Part shown: piece after piece, positions 29,694-37,260 of the stretch
How positions within the stretch are numbered: the first letter of the stretch is position 1
Layout of the letters: every line of letters begins with the position of its first letter
Virus record (IMG/VR): IMGVR_UViG_3300023301_000008
Location: 1-64,000 of that record
Reading direction: 5' to 3' (one strand)
Origin: a virus
DNA length: 64,000 bases
Notes under the pieces: generated by a model
Database searches by the model: none
The model's input: the letters and a program-made list of their open reading frames with translations, nothing else
Told to the model about the DNA's origin: nothing
Translations under genes and position numbers: made by a program

Positions 29694-30764
29694 ATGACAA
29701 ACACTGCTTGGACACACCGTGATGTCTTACGACTATCACATCCCAACATTACGGACGATAATCTGGTGAATTGGATGACCGGCAAGGATTTTGATCTAGA
29801 TACCCTACCTGCTCAGACTAAGGGGTATGAGCTTGCCAAGAGCCCTGGCGCAGACGTGCCTGCACTCATTCGTGAGTACGGGCTGAGCTGGGAGATGATC
29901 CCGACTCAGGCACTCAACACGCCTGCCACGTGGGATGCACTGATGGACGGTAACGTTCCTCTCGGTGCGCTGATCCGTCAGCTCCCGCGTCTGACTCGTA
30001 TTGGGTGGCTTGCACCTATGAATGCGAACACGGCTTTGGTCGTGACTCGTCTCACCGATACAGTCCAGTTGGAGAAGGCTCGTATTCACCCGTTGAATGT
30101 TCTGTCCGCGATGAAGACATATTCCGCAGGCGGCGCGACGTACGGGTACAGCAGCTCTGCACGTAAGCCGCAGATTCCGTACACTCCAGTGCGTGAGATC
30201 ACAGATGCGTTGGATGCCGCGTTCTACTTGGCGTTCAAGTCAGTCACCCCCGCCAATAAGCGGACGATGGTTGGTGTGGACGTGTCAGGATCGATGGCCT
30301 CGTACATCGGTGACAGCCCGCTATCCGCAGCAGAAGTTGCTGCAGCTATGGCGCTCGTCACTGTGGCTACCGAGCCGATGGTTGTGGTCTATGGGTTCTC
30401 CCACCAGATCGCAGAACTGCCGATCAGCCCGCGTCAGCGTCTTGACGATGTTCTGGACCTTACGAGGGATCGTAACTTTGGTGGTACGGACGCAGCTCTT
30501 CTAGTGCGTACGGCATCTGCGAAGAACATTCTCGTGGATACGTTCATCGTGATCACTGACAACGACACCTGGGGTATGAGACACGTGTATGCCGAATTGG
30601 AGAAGTACCGCGCCAAGACTGGAATTTTGGCCAAGATGATCGTCTTGGCCTGCACCGCAAGCGAGTTCACTGTTGCGGACCCGAGGGATGATCTGAGCCT
30701 AGATATTGCGGGCATGGACTCTGCAGTGCCGCAACTGATTGCTGAGTTCAGTAGAGGGGATTAA
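29694..30764 (+). CDS. Ro/TROVE protein, C-terminal part with vWA domain, 356 aa
   Basis: Starts MTNTAWTHRDVLRLSHPN, which is the point where an intact Ro protein would follow the upstream gene. HEAT repeats run to about residue 190. A von Willebrand A domain follows with a full MIDAS: DVSGS (about 201), GTDA (about 264), ITDND (about 285). AAAGGA precedes the ATG. It is in the same frame as the upstream part, but two stop codons (29625 and 29688) separate them. Confidence 0.85.
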   Translation: MTNTAWTHRDVLRLSHPNITDDNLVNWMTGKDFDLDTLPAQTKGYELAKSPGADVPALIREYGLSWEMIPTQALNTPATWDALMDGNVPLGALIRQLPRLTRIGWLAPMNANTALVVTRLTDTVQLEKARIHPLNVLSAMKTYSAGGATYGYSSSARKPQIPYTPVREITDALDAAFYLAFKSVTPANKRTMVGVDVSGSMASYIGDSPLSAAEVAAAMALVTVATEPMVVVYGFSHQIAELPISPRQRLDDVLDLTRDRNFGGTDAALLVRTASAKNILVDTFIVITDNDTWGMRHVYAELEKYRAKTGILAKMIVLACTASEFTVADPRDDLSLDIAGMDSAVPQLIAEFSRGD

Positions 30765-30816
30765 CAAATAGAATTCACCCTGTTTTATTTTTAAAAAAGG
30801 TTCTTAGAACTTTGCC

Positions 30817-30845
30817 TTGCTGTATCATCATCAATCTGATAGACT
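30817..30845 (+). promoter_or_regulatory. Promoter upstream of 99-aa gene
   Basis: TTGCTG (30817-30822), 17 bases, TAGACT (30840-30845). It directly abuts the terminator hairpin, so its transcript would begin inside the hairpin. Confidence 0.6.
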
Positions 30846-30880
30846 GGGGCTCGACTTATTAATAGGTCGGGCCCCTTTAT
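30846..30880 (+). terminator. Rho-independent terminator of Ro operon
   Basis: GGGGCTCGAC (30846-30855) pairs with GTCGGGCCCC (30866-30875, one wobble), followed by TTTAT. Confidence 0.85.
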
Positions 30881-30900
30881 CTTTTAAGGAAGCAGAATAA

Positions 30901-31200
30901 ATGCGCGTACGTGAAGTTCATCAGAACGGCAGTGTTATCGAACTGCGTGGACTCTTTAGGGTCAACAAAGCGCTGAAGGAGTGGCGAGATCGCCAGGAAG
31001 AAGTGCCCAAGAAGGAGGACCCTGAAGACTCCAGACCTAAGGTTACCGGAGTATCTGCTCAGGTGCACGGCAGCGGCCAGCGTGACTATCAGATCAGTAA
31101 GGGGCGTATCCCCGAGATCAACGCGGAAACCCCCTTCAAATTCGGGTTCCAGCCTAACCCTGCAGCTCCTGTGGAGCCCAATACTTATCCTGAGGTGTAG
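30901..31200 (+). CDS. Hypothetical protein, 99 aa
   Basis: AAGGAAG lies nine bases before the ATG. Charged and basic N-terminal half, Pro-rich end. No domain recognised. Last gene before the convergent minus-strand block. Confidence 0.65.
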   Translation: MRVREVHQNGSVIELRGLFRVNKALKEWRDRQEEVPKKEDPEDSRPKVTGVSAQVHGSGQRDYQISKGRIPEINAETPFKFGFQPNPAAPVEPNTYPEV

Positions 31201-31227
31201 AGCGATCTTCAGATAGCCTGTAGGCCG

Positions 31228-31395
31228 TCAGTGGGCATCCTGTGCCCTCCAGAGACAGAAATAGCCGGGCACTTTGTGCTCGGCTTCTGTGCTTCCCGAC
31301 CACTGGTAGGCCACCGCCAATATATGCGTATGGCCCCAGATCGAGATCGGGATCACCTCCCTGTTAGAGAATGGGGGTGACCATTCGGATGTCAT
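31228..31395 (-). CDS. Small hypothetical protein, 55 aa
   Basis: Begins MTSEWSPPFSNREVIP. GGAG lies five bases before the ATG. Its start lies within the 27-aa frame below. Contains WGHTH and Trp/Tyr-rich strands. Product unknown. Confidence 0.5.
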   Translation of the reverse strand: MTSEWSPPFSNREVIPISIWGHTHILAVAYQWSGSTEAEHKVPGYFCLWRAQDAH

Positions 31396-31447
31396 AGCTC
31401 CAGATCAGGCCGCTAAGGGCCAGTTCGGTGAGTTTACGTTCGTTCAT
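31364..31447 (-). CDS. Small hypothetical protein, 27 aa
   Basis: Begins MNERKLTELALSGLI. GGGAG is well placed upstream. It overlaps the 55-aa frame by 32 bases in another phase, suggesting coupling. Confidence 0.4.
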   Translation of the reverse strand: MNERKLTELALSGLIWSYDIRMVTPIL

Positions 31448-31513
31448 GTAGCTCCCATCTGGAGGCAGTATGCCATCCGTTAGTTTTGTTGTGTCTCCAT
31501 TGTAGCGAAATTT

Positions 31514-32794
31514 TTAGACCACGACCGGAGTCTCAATGTCAATATTCTTGAAGAATCTGGACACGTTGGGGTCCACACGAATGTCACTGGGGGCCAGTGG
31601 GTGGCGCAGCATAAGTCCGCTGGCTGATGTCACACGACTCAGTGCCACGTACGTCTGCCCCGGGCTAAATGCTCCGGCTCCGAGGTCAATCTCAATCTCA
31701 TCCTTGGTCATGCCCTGAGACTTGTGGATTGTTACGGCCCACGCGAGCTTCAAAGGTAGTTGAATGTATTTAGGAGAGAGCGGGAACATGTCTGGTGCAC
31801 AGTCGGATGGAATCCACGGGTGGGGACTGATATTGTAGCGTTCTCCATCAATCTCTACTGTCACCCACCCTTCATCAGTGCAGGTGACAATCTCGCCTAC
31901 AGTTCCGTTGACCCAGCGATCCTGGCCATCGTTTGTGAGCATGATGACCTTGGCACCGGGCTTAAGGTGGATCACGCGTTCGGCTGGTTCGTCTCGTCCG
32001 AAGCCGGTACTGACTTTGGCCTCGTAGGAGTACATTTTGCCGGGCAGCTGTGCGAGACTTTGGGAGTTCTTATCGAACACGGTCTTGTTGTACCCGGCCA
32101 AGAGGAGTGTGTCGTCGGTGGGTTTGTTCATTCCCCCCACGATATTGATTAGACGTAGCTCATCAGAAGTGATCGACCCATCCCGCACCGCGTTCAGCAA
32201 GTGGGTGAATTGTTCATCTCCTCGTTGGCGCTGAATCTGCTCCAAAGCGAACGTGTCAAAGCTGGTGTCGTTCTTCCACACTTTTGCATCGAAGAACCAC
32301 TCCGAGCGGTACTTACGGAGCTTCAGGTATTTCTTGAAGTCGTCGTTGACTACTGGAGGTAGTTGGTAGGGGTCGCCGAACATTACCAACCGCATCCCAC
32401 CAAAGGGTTCGTGGCTGTTGCGAATGATCTGAAGGTTGCGATCCATAGCGTCCATGAGGTCTGAAGAGATCATCGAGATTTCATCGACAACGAGTACATC
32501 AAATTTTCTGATCCACGCGTGATTGTACTGGAGCTTGTTGTGGTCCGCGTACAGGTCTGCGGGGAGCGCGGTGCCTAGCCCTAGCAGCCTGTGCACGGTC
32601 TTGCCGTCCACGCTGAGCGCAGCCACTCCTGTAGATGCCGACACAAGAATTTTGTGTTTGCCTGAGGCCTGGTAGTGCTTGAGTACATGCGATTTGCCGG
32701 TACCGGCACGGCCAGTACAAAATACATGGCCAGAGGTATTATTTAGGTAGTCAATAACCTTCTGCTGCTCGTCACTAGGGGGTAAAAGTGTCAT
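31514..32794 (-). CDS. PIF1-like SF1B helicase, 426 aa
   Basis: Walker A GRAGTGKS (about residue 26), DEISM (about 104), GDPYQLPPV (about 144), and C-terminal TIHKSQGMT and YVALSRV motifs. A 5'-3' DNA helicase of the PIF1/RecD group, probably for replication or recombination. The promoter on the minus strand reads TTGACA, 18 bases, TAGACT, with an AAGGA site before the ATG. Confidence 0.93.
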   Translation of the reverse strand: MTLLPPSDEQQKVIDYLNNTSGHVFCTGRAGTGKSHVLKHYQASGKHKILVSASTGVAALSVDGKTVHRLLGLGTALPADLYADHNKLQYNHAWIRKFDVLVVDEISMISSDLMDAMDRNLQIIRNSHEPFGGMRLVMFGDPYQLPPVVNDDFKKYLKLRKYRSEWFFDAKVWKNDTSFDTFALEQIQRQRGDEQFTHLLNAVRDGSITSDELRLINIVGGMNKPTDDTLLLAGYNKTVFDKNSQSLAQLPGKMYSYEAKVSTGFGRDEPAERVIHLKPGAKVIMLTNDGQDRWVNGTVGEIVTCTDEGWVTVEIDGERYNISPHPWIPSDCAPDMFPLSPKYIQLPLKLAWAVTIHKSQGMTKDEIEIDLGAGAFSPGQTYVALSRVTSASGLMLRHPLAPSDIRVDPNVSRFFKNIDIETPVVV

Positions 32795-32829
32795 GGTGTC
32801 CTTAGTCTATAGGTATTTATTGGTCGTTG

Positions 32830-34338
32830 TCAACGTGTTTTCACATATCTAGATTTTCCGGCATCCCATACTCTGAACATGCCGTTGAGGGCTGCAAGCT
32901 CTTTTTCTGAGAGGCCTGGGATAGTTTTGAGGTCGGGGTCTCGATTGAATCTGTCTTTGCGGTAGTTGAACTTGTGCTCCCTACGGCGTGCCCCTCGTCT
33001 CAGGTATGTGTAGTCCGGAGGCAGAGTCTTATCTAGAACAAATCCTGTCTTCAAGTAGAGGTCTCCGGTGGAGACTCTAAGATCAGCGAAAGTGATCCAC
33101 TCATCCACCTCGTACAAGTTCTCTACGTATTTCATTAGTTTGGGCATCCCTCCCGGCACTCTGGCAGATGTGGCGTATCGTTCTAGATAGAATGCTCCAT
33201 TAAGTTTTGATTTTTGTTTGGCAACAAGAACAGCAACATCTTCTCCTTCCGGACTCACCAGCATTGCGTATACAGTGCCTCTTGCTGCCCCCTGTATGTG
33301 GTTGGCCTGTAGAAACGTGCTGGCGCGGTCATAGGACACAGACTCCATCGAACATTTTCTTGTGTTTATTTTAGAGTCTGTGCTCATGTTCAGCTTGTGT
33401 TTAATCATACGTTCTACTGCCTCTCTGTGGTATAGCCACTCGTCTTCCCAGATTTGAATAAGTTGGACACCTGAAGCTTCACACGCCCTTAGTCGATTTG
33501 CGTGGCTATGTCTGTCTTTATATTTTTCGCTGTGCCAGAAAATCCCATCTAACTCAAAAGCCTGTCTAGTTTCTGGAATATAGACATCCAACTCATAGGG
33601 GGGCACCACACCGGTAACACTATTTTGTGCGGTCGGCTGGAGTGTGTGGATAAATGAGTACAACTCCTGTTCAATCTTTGAGGTTCCAGTGGTATTGCAG
33701 TGTCTACATCCTTGCCCGGACGCACGGTGGTAGACTCCGGTGGACCAGACTCTGCTGCACATGTTACAGCGCCATTTGGCTCTGTACTTGGCAGACACCA
33801 TATAATCCTCGGGGTTCCCGTGATTGTCCTCGTGCCACTCTGAGGCCAGCTCTGGAAATTGATGTAGAAGAGAATTTTTACGAGATGGGTCAACCTTAAT
33901 TCCAGCGCAAAACGGACATCCGGATTTTGTTCGATTTCTTTGGTGAGGTGTGGCCTCCCAGGAGTGTTCTGGGTTGTTTTTGCAAAGCCACCACACTTTT
34001 TTTGAGTGGTTTGCAAGAATCTCAGTTGATCTTGTAGGGTTGGTCTTGGAGTACTCTTTATTAAGTTCTGGGTTAATGTCCGCCAATGAGTTGAACCCGG
34101 ATAGAACTTTTCGCATGGGTGTGGAGCAGTACGGGCATCCAAAGCCCCTGATGCGGTCTTTGGGGGTGGCCCTCCATGTGTGGTAGTGTCCACTCTCTGG
34201 GTCTGTATGGGACCACTCTAGGAGTTGGTGCGTACCGGGACGCACAGATGTGGTGTGGCTGTACTCTACTGCCTCACGAGCCAGGTCTGGGAACAGGTCG
34301 GCTACGCTTCCCCCAGGGAGAGGAATTTTTGATGTCAT
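32830..34338 (-). CDS. EDxHD (I-Bth0305I-like) homing endonuclease, 502 aa
   Basis: The N-terminal 220 residues hold several treble-clef zinc modules (CPYC, CPFC, CNMC, CRHC). The nuclease core ELDVYIPETRQAFELDGIFWHSE (about residues 250-272) has the Vsr-like EDxHD layout. The C-terminal 200 residues are shared with the protein at 34569-36029. TATACT ends six bases before the ATG. A selfish element beside essential helicase and nrd genes. Confidence 0.85.
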   Translation of the reverse strand: MTSKIPLPGGSVADLFPDLAREAVEYSHTTSVRPGTHQLLEWSHTDPESGHYHTWRATPKDRIRGFGCPYCSTPMRKVLSGFNSLADINPELNKEYSKTNPTRSTEILANHSKKVWWLCKNNPEHSWEATPHQRNRTKSGCPFCAGIKVDPSRKNSLLHQFPELASEWHEDNHGNPEDYMVSAKYRAKWRCNMCSRVWSTGVYHRASGQGCRHCNTTGTSKIEQELYSFIHTLQPTAQNSVTGVVPPYELDVYIPETRQAFELDGIFWHSEKYKDRHSHANRLRACEASGVQLIQIWEDEWLYHREAVERMIKHKLNMSTDSKINTRKCSMESVSYDRASTFLQANHIQGAARGTVYAMLVSPEGEDVAVLVAKQKSKLNGAFYLERYATSARVPGGMPKLMKYVENLYEVDEWITFADLRVSTGDLYLKTGFVLDKTLPPDYTYLRRGARRREHKFNYRKDRFNRDPDLKTIPGLSEKELAALNGMFRVWDAGKSRYVKTR

Positions 34339-34380
34339 TTTAAAAGTATATCACAACTGGAGTGGGTTGGTAGGACTAGT

Positions 34381-34572
34381 CTACGCGTACAGGTGTGTCG
34401 TCTCACATGCGGAGCAGTAGTAGCCCACCAGATTTTCGCGCTTCATGTAGCCGCGTTTCTCCGTCTGGGTGATCGAGTTGAGGTTATTGAATGACCCCCC
34501 GCACGTCTCACACGTGTCGGGGGTTTCAAACAATACGACAGGTTTAATACTTTCTTGATCTTCATTGTTCAC
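34381..34572 (-). CDS. Small zinc-finger protein, 63 aa
   Basis: CETC (about residue 21) and CSAC (about 54) pairs form one likely zinc site. Its start overlaps the stop of the upstream endonuclease gene (ATGA). Function unknown. Confidence 0.7.
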   Translation of the reverse strand: MNNEDQESIKPVVLFETPDTCETCGGSFNNLNSITQTEKRGYMKRENLVGYYCSACETTHLYA

Positions 34573-36029
34573 TGTAGGTTTCCTCTTTCTGTTTTAGTGT
34601 ACCTTATTTTACCGGCATCCCATACTCTGTAGAGCCCATTCAAAGTAGCCAGCTCCCGCTCTGTTAGTTCGGGTTGGTAGAGTAGATCATTATCGAGTCT
34701 GAATCTCTTTTTACGGTAATTGAATTTGTGGACACGTGTCTTTCTATTGGATAGGTATGTGTAGTCTGGGGGAAGAATTTTGTCTACTTGGAATCCAGTT
34801 GATTCATATAACCCCCCATCTGTTGTGGCTAGGTCTGCAAATGTGACCCAAGTCTTAACGTCCTCCACTTTGGCTATGTGGGCCATCAGTTTAGTGAAGC
34901 CTCCCCGGACTAGACCCACCGTGGCGTACCTATCGATGATGTGCTCTCCTGATGAAGACACTCTCCGGGCCAGTACGGCCCTGAGGACCCCGTCTGAGGT
35001 TTTTAGTCCATAGTACCGTGCAACTCTCGGCGGCCCCTGGATGTGGTTTATCATTAAGAATCGTCTCGCTTCTAGAGCAGAGACTATCCCGGGCACACAC
35101 TTATTGGCAGATACCCTCTCTCCTGAGAAATTTCCAGTAAGCATTAGTATTCTGTTTTCTATGAGGGATCGGTTTCTGTCCCAATCATCGCTCCATATTT
35201 GAAGAAGTGTGATATTTTTGTCTCGGCACTCCTGGTACTTGTCGTGGTGGTATCCTCTAGGACGGGTGCCTTCTTTGTGCCACCACAGGCCGTTGAATTC
35301 AATTGCCAAGTTGTGATTTGGTATCCAGATGTCCAGCTCTTTGGTTCGCAGTTGGGTTCTGTCTCTGGGTTGGTGTTCAATGTTGTGGTGGGTGAGGAAG
35401 GCCGACAGTTCCTCCTCGGGGCGACTGATAGAGTGTGCACACGTTGGACATCCTGTAGATTGGGATGTTCTCATATCTGGAGACGCTAACCACGTGTGCT
35501 TTTTGTTGCATGACCAGTCTACTTTTTGGTTGTGCCCTGCTACAACATCTTGAGGAGTCATTCGGCTGTCTGCCCAGTCTTTGGCTACTTCTGGGTGAGA
35601 TGTGCCTAGATCGTTGATTCCCACAACAACCTGTCTGTTGTAACACACAGCGCATTTTTGATTTCCGGCCACTCTATTGTTTACGGTGGCCTCCCACTCA
35701 TGTCCGCAGGAGCCCAGCCACCATGCCTTGGTTCGGTGTCCTTTTCGGATAGTCTCTGGACCATAGAGATTCTTTGTGGGGTGCCATTCATCGGCTATGC
35801 TGGGGTTTGTGGTGAGTAGGTCATTGAATCCTGCCCAGGTGGCCTTATTGGCACAGTATGGACACTTTGAACCACGGACGCGCGGTCCGGGCCAGCTCTC
35901 CCACTCGTGGTTTAGGGCACACACCCACCAGTATTTTTTGTGTCCAAATGGGCTAATTGTGTTTAACGTGGCAGGCAGATTTTTAGTGGGGTGCCACTCT
36001 AACAATAGTGATTCGGGGATAATAACCAT
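34569..36029 (-). CDS. EDxHD homing endonuclease, second copy, 486 aa
   Basis: Four zinc-ribbon repeats (CPYC, CAVC, CPTC and W-rich spacers), then ELDIWIPNHNLAIEFNGLWWH (about residues 225-246) as nuclease core. The C-terminus parallels the protein at 32830 (RVWDAGK..RY.KT). I prefer ATG 36029, since TACCAT ends six bases before it; an in-frame ATG at 36053 is possible. Confidence 0.84.
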   Translation of the reverse strand: MVIIPESLLLEWHPTKNLPATLNTISPFGHKKYWWVCALNHEWESWPGPRVRGSKCPYCANKATWAGFNDLLTTNPSIADEWHPTKNLYGPETIRKGHRTKAWWLGSCGHEWEATVNNRVAGNQKCAVCYNRQVVVGINDLGTSHPEVAKDWADSRMTPQDVVAGHNQKVDWSCNKKHTWLASPDMRTSQSTGCPTCAHSISRPEEELSAFLTHHNIEHQPRDRTQLRTKELDIWIPNHNLAIEFNGLWWHKEGTRPRGYHHDKYQECRDKNITLLQIWSDDWDRNRSLIENRILMLTGNFSGERVSANKCVPGIVSALEARRFLMINHIQGPPRVARYYGLKTSDGVLRAVLARRVSSSGEHIIDRYATVGLVRGGFTKLMAHIAKVEDVKTWVTFADLATTDGGLYESTGFQVDKILPPDYTYLSNRKTRVHKFNYRKKRFRLDNDLLYQPELTERELATLNGLYRVWDAGKIRYTKTERGNLQ

Positions 36030-36062
36030 ATACTGATGGTACCATAAAGTCACCGGATGCGG

Positions 36063-37124
36063 TTAGAAGTCCCAGTCCGTTTTCTCCATGGCCGCAGCCT
36101 TGGGGTCTTTGTAGGTTGAGCCGCCACCGCTGAAGAAGTCGTGATTCTCTCCCGTAAGGGATAGGGCAGACAGGATCGTGGCGTTGACCTGTGTCGTGTC
36201 GGATGGGAAGAGATTTGGGTATCCCAGATTCTGGAGTGCCTTGTTAGCATTATATCGGAGGTAGGTTTTGACCTGCTCGGTCAATCCAATCTCGTCGTAC
36301 AGGTCTTGGGTGAACTGAATCTCATTGTCGTAGAGGTCCATGGTCAAGTTGACCGCGAACTCTTGGTAGTAGTTCTGTTGTTCCTGTGGGAGCTTGCGAA
36401 CACCATTCTGGTATTTGTACCCGATGTATTGTCCGTGCACGGCCTCATCCCTAACGATTAGTCGGATGATGTCAGCACTGTTGGTAATCTTGCCTCGGGA
36501 GGACATGTAGAACGGCCAGAAGAATCCGCTGTAGAACAGAAACGACTCTAGGAGGGTGCTTGCAATCTTTCTCTTGTGCGGGTCATCTCCATCGTAGTAG
36601 CTGAGAATAATTTCAGCCTTCTTCTGCATCTGAGGATTCTCTTCAACCCAGCGGAAAAGGTCATCGATCTCCTCGGTAGAGCAGAGCGTACTGAAGATGT
36701 TGCTATAGCTTCGAGCGTGCACTGACTCCATGAAGGCAATGTTGGTGTAGACCGCAGCCTCATGAGGGGTCACAGAGTCCGGAATGAGGGAGATTGCGCC
36801 CACCTCAGATTGGATCGTATCTAGAGCCGTGAGGCCACCGAATACCTTGCGAGTGATGTCCTTCTCGTTCTCGGTCATATTTCTCCATGAGGGGAGGTCA
36901 TTGGATACGGCGATCTTCTCTGGGAGCCAGAAGTTCTCGGTGAGCTGGTTCCAAGCGATGCCGTCCATCGGGTCTGGGAGTCGGTTCCAGTTGATGGCCG
37001 GGACTAGTCGGGGGTTCACCACAGTTGGTCCCCTTGAGGGCAACCTACTCAAGAACTCTAGAGGACTGGTGGTGCATCCCGATTCGATGGTTTCTCTCTC
37101 AAGCGAGGAGGAATTGTCTGTCAT
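36063..37124 (-). CDS. nrdF: Class Ib ribonucleotide reductase small subunit, 353 aa
   Basis: Diiron or dimanganese radical subunit that supports NrdE. Metal ligands are visible: LTALD, MESVHARS (ExxH), LLESF and RDEAVH (ExxH). The start at 37124 (MTDNSSSLE) follows GGAAAGAG; a frame extension upstream begins with TTG. Downstream of nrdH, nrdI and nrdE in one minus-strand operon. Confidence 0.94.
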   Translation of the reverse strand: MTDNSSSLERETIESGCTTSPLEFLSRLPSRGPTVVNPRLVPAINWNRLPDPMDGIAWNQLTENFWLPEKIAVSNDLPSWRNMTENEKDITRKVFGGLTALDTIQSEVGAISLIPDSVTPHEAAVYTNIAFMESVHARSYSNIFSTLCSTEEIDDLFRWVEENPQMQKKAEIILSYYDGDDPHKRKIASTLLESFLFYSGFFWPFYMSSRGKITNSADIIRLIVRDEAVHGQYIGYKYQNGVRKLPQEQQNYYQEFAVNLTMDLYDNEIQFTQDLYDEIGLTEQVKTYLRYNANKALQNLGYPNLFPSDTTQVNATILSALSLTGENHDFFSGGGSTYKDPKAAAMEKTDWDF

Positions 37125-37255
37125 TTCTTTTTCTCTTTCCAAAACATTACGAGACCCAATGCGAGACCGCCTGGGAACCTACGGGGAACGGGTAGCCATC
37201 GTCTCAGTCTGGCACTCCTCCACCCACACTCTAGACCAGCACGGAGTCGTCCCAC
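37121..37255 (-). CDS. Possible small basic protein, 44 aa
   Basis: GTG start, Arg-rich, stop overlapping the nrdF start (ATGA). It fills the nrdE-nrdF gap, but codon use is unremarkable and no ribosome site is clear. Confidence 0.25.
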   Translation of the reverse strand: MGRLRAGLECGWRSARLRRWLPVPRRFPGGLALGLVMFWKEKKK

Positions 37256-37260
37256 CTTAC

